Part shown: positions 60,602 through 64,000 of the stretch, in pieces
Position numbering within the stretch: the stretch's first letter is position 1
Layout: each line of letters opens with the position of its first letter
Program-made: the position numbers and the translations under genes
The notes under the pieces: generated by a model
The model's database searches: none
Seen by the model: only the letters and a program-made list of their open reading frames with translations
What the model was told of the DNA's origin: nothing
NCBI RefSeq assembly: GCF_900101465.1
Contig: NZ_FMZM01000010.1
Location: 62,001-126,000, forward strand
Direction: 5' to 3'
Length of the DNA: 64,000 bases
From: Nocardioides lianchengensis
GTDB lineage: Bacteria > Actinomycetota > Actinomycetes > Propionibacteriales > Nocardioidaceae

Positions 60602-61249
60602 TTAGCCAACCGATGTCGCCGATGTGAAATCGGGGGTCGGTACGCCCCGGTTGTAGGCCTCCAGAGCCAGTCCGTCGGACCCGGGTCGCTCGACCAGGAC
60701 CACCCAGCCACAGTTGCCGAGACCCCGCAGGGAGCGGTACTGGTCGGCCGGCCAGTCCAGCAGGCCGCCGACGGCGACCCGGATCGCCGCACCGTGCGAG
60801 ACCGCGATCCCGGTCTCGCCGGGAGCCAGGGCGCGGCGCAGGTCGGTGACGGCGGCGACCATCCGGTCGCGCACGTTGGCCGTCCGCTCAGCGCCGGGCA
60901 CCGCGTCGTACTGGCCCTGCCGGAACTGCGCGAACTCGACCGGGTCGAGCGCGGCGTACTCGTCGTGGGTCAGGCCCTGCCGCTCCCCCAGGTGGGTCTC
61001 CCGCAGCCGTGCGTCGTACGACGCCGCGAGGCCGGTGGCCTTCTCGACGTACGACGCCGTGTCCCGCGCGCGGGCGAGGTCGGAGGACCAGAGCAGCGTC
61101 GGGTCGAGGGTCGCCAGGACCGGCGCCACCGCCTCGGCCTGCGCGCGCCCGGTGTCGTCGAGGTCGGCGTCGATCTGCCCCTGGACGCGGAGCGCCTTGT
61201 TCCAGGCGGTCTGGCCGTGCCGGAGCAGGACCAGGCGCCGCGGGGTCAC
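60602..61249 (-). CDS. Histidine phosphatase family protein (phosphoglycerate mutase-like)
   Basis: The 215-residue protein has the phosphohistidine motif VLLRHGQTAWN (about residue 7), SSDLARARDTA, and the second catalytic His in AVSHGAAIRVAVG (about 152). It lacks the insertions of true dPGM and is probably a broad phosphatase. The GTG at 61249 overlaps the rsfS stop (GTGA). It is the last gene of the proA-nadD-rsfS group, a position it often has in actinobacteria, and its substrate there is unknown. Confidence 0.88.
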   Translation of the reverse strand: MTPRRLVLLRHGQTAWNKALRVQGQIDADLDDTGRAQAEAVAPVLATLDPTLLWSSDLARARDTASYVEKATGLAASYDARLRETHLGERQGLTHDEYAALDPVEFAQFRQGQYDAVPGAERTANVRDRMVAAVTDLRRALAPGETGIAVSHGAAIRVAVGGLLDWPADQYRSLRGLGNCGWVVLVERPGSDGLALEAYNRGVPTPDFTSATSVG

Positions 61250-61623
61250 TGCTCGCGGGAGGTGACGTCGGCGGGCAGGGCGATCGACGGGCAGTCGCGC
61301 CAGAGCCGCTCGAGCGCGTAGAACTGCCGCTCCTCCTCGTGCTGGACGTGCACGACGATCTCGCCGTAGTCGATGAGGACCCAGCGTCCGTCGCGCTCGC
61401 CCTCCCGGCGGATCGGCTTGGCCCCGATCTCGCGGAGCTTGTCCTCGACCTCGTCGACGATGGACTTCACCTGTCGGTCGTTGCCGGCCGAGGCGAGCAC
61501 GAAGGCGTCGGTGATGGCCAGCTGCTCGCTGACGTCGAAGGCGATGATGTTGGTGGCGAGCTTGTCGGACGCGGCGCGGGCCGCGGCGGTCACGAGCTCG
61601 AGGGCGTGCTCGGTGGCAGTCAC
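61246..61623 (-). CDS. rsfS: Ribosome silencing factor RsfS
   Basis: RsfS binds ribosomal protein L14 and prevents 50S-30S joining when nutrients are low. The 125-residue protein shows the Iojap-fold core: [36 protein letters not shown], and [20 protein letters not shown]. Length is normal. Start GTG and stop overlap nadD and the phosphatase gene, respectively, each by 4 nt, so the three are translationally coupled. Confidence 0.94.
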   Translation of the reverse strand: MTATEHALELVTAAARAASDKLATNIIAFDVSEQLAITDAFVLASAGNDRQVKSIVDEVEDKLREIGAKPIRREGERDGRWVLIDYGEIVVHVQHEEERQFYALERLWRDCPSIALPADVTSREQ

Positions 61624-62240
61624 TGCGAATCCTTGGGGTAGAGGTGGTGCTTGCTGATGTACTGCACGACGCCGTCGGGGACGAGGTACCAGACCGGTTC
61701 CCCGCGCCGGGCGCGCTCACGACAGGCGGTCGAGGAGATGGCGAGCGCCGGGATCTCGACGACGGTCACGCGGTCGGCCGGCAGCGCGGCGAGCGTCTCG
61801 GCGTCCATGGTGTAGCCGGGCCGTGTGCAGCCGACGAACTGGGCCAGCTCGAAGAGCTCGTCCGGGTCGCGCCAGGTGAAGATCTCGGTCAGGGCGTCGG
61901 CGCCGGTGATGAAGTAGAGCTCGGCGTCCGGCATCGCGACCTTCAGGTCCTGCAGGGTGTCGCGGGTGTACGTCGGCCCGTCGCGGTCGATGTCGACCCG
62001 GGAGACGGTGAACCGCGGGTTGGCCGCCGTCGCGATGACCGTCATCAGGTAGCGGTCCTCGGCCGGCGAGACGATCCGGTCGGACTTCTGCCACGGGTCG
62101 CCGGTGGGGACGAAGACCACCTCGTCCAGGTCGAACCAAGCCTGGACCTCGGAGGCGGCCACGAGGTGGCCGTGGTGGATCGGGTCGAACGTGCCGCCCA
62201 TGACCCCGACGCGCCGGGGCCCGGGGGCGGCGGCGGTCAC
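61620..62240 (-). CDS. nadD: Nicotinate-nucleotide adenylyltransferase
   Basis: NadD joins nicotinate mononucleotide and ATP to make deamido-NAD in NAD synthesis. The 206-residue protein has the nucleotidyltransferase motif [12 protein letters not shown] (about residue 14), [21 protein letters not shown] (about 110) and the C-terminal [11 protein letters not shown] (about 170, the ISSTxxR motif). All key residues are present. The GTG start follows the small membrane protein stop by one base. Confidence 0.95.
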   Translation of the reverse strand: MTAAAPGPRRVGVMGGTFDPIHHGHLVAASEVQAWFDLDEVVFVPTGDPWQKSDRIVSPAEDRYLMTVIATAANPRFTVSRVDIDRDGPTYTRDTLQDLKVAMPDAELYFITGADALTEIFTWRDPDELFELAQFVGCTRPGYTMDAETLAALPADRVTVVEIPALAISSTACRERARRGEPVWYLVPDGVVQYISKHHLYPKDSQ

Positions 62241-62241
62241 G

Positions 62242-62400
62242 TCAGCTGTGCTCGCGGCCGGCCCCGAACGCCATCAGGGCGAAGATCAGGCCGAAGAGGA
62301 TCCCCAGGGTGAGCACGCCGATGCCCCAGGCCAGGGCCTGGTTGACCTCGTGGTGGGTCTCTTCGGCGGCGAGCACGGTGGTGGTCAGGGTGCTGAGCAT
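62242..62400 (-). CDS. Small single-span membrane protein (52 residues)
   Basis: The frame [21 protein letters not shown] is followed by a hydrophobic helix ([20 protein letters not shown], about residues 22-41) and a short tail ending GREHS. The stop is 1 nt before the nadD start and the ATG is 28 nt after proA, so it fits exactly between them in the operon. It resembles small membrane proteins annotated next to nadD in actinobacteria. Function is unknown. Confidence 0.72.
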   Translation of the reverse strand: MLSTLTTTVLAAEETHHEVNQALAWGIGVLTLGILFGLIFALMAFGAGREHS

Positions 62401-62428
62401 GAACGCAGCCTACCCGTGAGGACCGGCG

Positions 62429-63688
62429 TCAGCGCACGTGGCCGTCACCGGTGACGACGTACTTGGTCGACGTCATCTCCGGCAGGCCCATCGGACCGCG
62501 GGCGTGGAGCTTCTGCGTGCTGATGCCGATCTCGGCGCCGAAGCCGAACTCTCCCCCGTCGGTGAACCGGGTCGAGGCGTTCACCAGCACCGCCGCGGAG
62601 TCCACGGCCGCGGTGAACCGACGGGCCGCGCGCTGGTCCTCGGTGACGATCGCCTCGGTGTGCCCGCTGGAGAAGCGCCGGATGTGGGCGATCGCGTCGT
62701 CGACCGACCCCACGACGGCAGCGGAGATGTCGAGGGAGAGGTACTCGGTCCCGTGGTCCTCGTCGGTGGCCGGCACGACGCCGTCGTACGACGCGAACGC
62801 CTGGTCGCCGTGGATGGTCACGCCGGCCGCCTGGAGTGCGGCGACGACCTGCGGCAGGAACGCATCGGCGACGTCGGCGTGCACGAGCAGGGACTCGGCC
62901 GCGTTGCAGACGCTGGTGCGGTGGGTCTTGGCGTTCAGCACGATGGCCAGCGCCTTCTCCAGGTCGGCGGCCGCGTCGACGTAGACGTGGCAGTTGCCGA
63001 CGCCGGTCTCGATCACCGGCACCGTCGACTCCTCGACGACGCTGCGGATCAGCCCGGCGCCGCCGCGCGGGATCAGCACGTCGACGTGCCCGCGGGCCCG
63101 CATCAGCTCCTTGACGCTGTCGTGGGTGTCGCCGGGCACCAGCTGGACGGCGTCGGCCGACAGCCCGACCGCGACGACCGCATCGCGCAGCACGTCGACG
63201 ATCGCGGCGTTGCTCGACCGCGCGCTCGAGCTGCCGCGGAGCAGGACCGCGTTGCCCGACTTCAGGCAGATCCCGGCCGCGTCGGCGGTGACGTTGGGCC
63301 GGGCTTCGTAGATGATCCCGACCACCCCGAACGGCACCCGCACCTGACGCAGCTCCAGCCCGTTGGCCAGGGTGCTCCCCCGCACCACCTCGCCGACCGG
63401 GTCCGGCAGCCCGGCCACGTCGCGCAGCCCCTGCGCCATGCCGGCCAGTCGGTCCGGCGTGAGGCGGAGCCGGTCGACGACGTTGGCGGGCGTCCCCGCG
63501 GCCTCGGCCCGGGCGACGTCCTCGGCGTTGGCCGCGAGCACCTCGGCCTCGCGGGCCAGGAGCGCGTCGGCCATGCCGTGCAGCGCCGCGTCCTTCTGGG
63601 CCCGCGTGGCCAGGGCGAGGTCGTGGCTGGCGGTGCGTGCGCGGACGGCGACGTCGATCACGCCGGGCGCTTCGGGGGTACTGCTCAT
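62429..63688 (-). CDS. proA: Gamma-glutamyl phosphate reductase
   Basis: ProA reduces gamma-glutamyl phosphate to glutamate semialdehyde with NADPH, the second step of proline synthesis. The 419-residue protein has [18 protein letters not shown] (about residue 142), the catalytic Cys in [13 protein letters not shown] (about 255) and the family C-terminus [23 protein letters not shown] (given in key parts). Length matches the family. A TAGGCT -10 element lies 6 nt upstream of the ATG. The gene is divergent from the ZIP-like gene. proB is not in the window and probably lies beyond it. Confidence 0.95.
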   Translation of the reverse strand: MSSTPEAPGVIDVAVRARTASHDLALATRAQKDAALHGMADALLAREAEVLAANAEDVARAEAAGTPANVVDRLRLTPDRLAGMAQGLRDVAGLPDPVGEVVRGSTLANGLELRQVRVPFGVVGIIYEARPNVTADAAGICLKSGNAVLLRGSSSARSSNAAIVDVLRDAVVAVGLSADAVQLVPGDTHDSVKELMRARGHVDVLIPRGGAGLIRSVVEESTVPVIETGVGNCHVYVDAAADLEKALAIVLNAKTHRTSVCNAAESLLVHADVADAFLPQVVAALQAAGVTIHGDQAFASYDGVVPATDEDHGTEYLSLDISAAVVGSVDDAIAHIRRFSSGHTEAIVTEDQRAARRFTAAVDSAAVLVNASTRFTDGGEFGFGAEIGISTQKLHARGPMGLPEMTSTKYVVTGDGHVR

Positions 63689-63694
63689 GCGCCC

Positions 63695-63700
63695 AGCCTA
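63695..63700 (-). promoter_or_regulatory. Candidate -10 element (TAGGCT) for proA
   Basis: Read on the minus strand, TAGGCT is followed by six bases and the proA ATG at 63688, the leaderless pattern. Confidence 0.52.
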
Positions 63701-63719
63701 GGACCGAGAGGAGCGCCGG

Positions 63720-64000
63720 ATGCCCGTCTGGTTGCAGGCCGGACTGTGGGGACTCCTCGCCGGCGGCACGCTGGTCGTCGGCGCGGCGATCGCCTGGTGG
63801 GTGCGCGTGCCGCGACCCGTCGTCGCCGGCGTGATGGCCTTCGGCTCCGGGGTGCTGATCTCGGCGCTGTCGTTCGAGCTGGTCGAGGAGGCCGAGGCGA
63901 CGGGCGGCCTGGCCGCGACCGCCGTCGGCCTGCTGGCCGGAGCGGTCACGTACGTCGGCGCGAACGTGCTGCTCGCGCGACGCGGCGCCCGGCACCGCAA
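63720..64000 (+). CDS. ZIP-family-like membrane protein, N-terminal part
   Basis: The gene starts at the ATG at 63720 with a GAGAGGAG ribosome site and runs off the window after 93 codons. The visible part has three hydrophobic segments: WLQAGLWGLLAGGTLVVGAA, VVAGVMAFGSGVLISALSFE and AATAVGLLAGAVTYVGANVL. The motif GVLISALSFELVEEAE resembles the ZIP-transporter helix with charged metal-site residues, so it may carry zinc or another divalent metal; the family is tentative on this fragment. Confidence 0.7.
   Translation, partial: MPVWLQAGLWGLLAGGTLVVGAAIAWWVRVPRPVVAGVMAFGSGVLISALSFELVEEAEATGGLAATAVGLLAGAVTYVGANVLLARRGARHR

Overview
This window is actinobacterial chromosome, most like the family Nocardioidaceae (Nocardioides or a near relative). 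The base composition is very GC-rich (roughly 70 % or more by eye). Genes are tightly packed with many GTG starts and GTGA overlaps. Regulatory sites are of actinobacterial types: CIRCE/HrcA, IdeR/DmdR iron boxes, an actinobacterial LexA box, a KstR-type box, and TANNNT -10 elements 6-7 nt before leaderless starts. There is no prophage, insertion sequence, CRISPR array or rRNA. One tRNA gene (Ala, GGC) is present, and no gene-free stretch exceeds about 300 bases.

1-9 kb is housekeeping: the end of an AlkZ-like protein, the CIRCE-controlled hrcA-dnaJ-rsmE operon, an iron-box-controlled DUF2470 protein, an MBL-fold hydrolase, a DUF3097 protein, a TM2 protein, hemW and an exported intradiol-dioxygenase-like lipoprotein. 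9-15 kb is an SOS mutasome operon, imuA'-imuB-dnaE2, with overlapping reading frames and a perfect LexA palindrome just upstream. 15-18.5 kb holds a FadD15-type acyl-CoA ligase, a MOSC protein and an APH(6)-like kinase.

18.6-33 kb is a compact exopolysaccharide locus of Wzx/Wzy type. It has a phosphoglycosyltransferase fused to a GT4 glycosyltransferase, a Wzz/tyrosine-kinase-like protein with all ATP-binding motifs eroded, two more GT4 enzymes, a Wzy-like polymerase, a polysaccharide deacetylase and a 916-residue protein joining a kinase domain to a Wzx-like flippase. A lipoprotein, a coiled-coil protein, a BioF2-type acetyltransferase and a JmjC/cupin-like protein flank these. Four successive genes are joined by GTGA overlaps.

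33-47 kb returns to core functions: lepA, a PoxB-type pyruvate oxidase, a small kinase, rpsT, holA, comEC, comEA, degV and leuS. leuS is preceded by what looks like a complete leucine attenuator: a leaderless eight-codon peptide with three consecutive Leu codons, a stem-loop and an intrinsic terminator.

47-60 kb is lipid or steroid-like catabolism: a TetR regulator with a double operator facing a four-gene operon (SDR, saccharopine-dehydrogenase-like, acyl-CoA synthetase, SDR), an AraC regulator facing a Baeyer-Villiger-type monooxygenase and an acetoacetate-decarboxylase-like protein, iron-controlled Dps, a ChoD-like GMC oxidoreductase, and a FadD19-like ligase under a perfect KstR box. A carbonic anhydrase remnant and a perfect 76-bp palindrome lie at 52.1-52.3 kb. 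60-64 kb has a sulfotransferase, tRNA-Ala, and a proA / small membrane protein / nadD / rsfS / phosphatase operon, ending in a truncated ZIP-like gene.

Gene ends are repeatedly decorated with long perfect palindromes and with a dispersed REP-like family (GGTYGAG...CTCGARACC) seen at five places.
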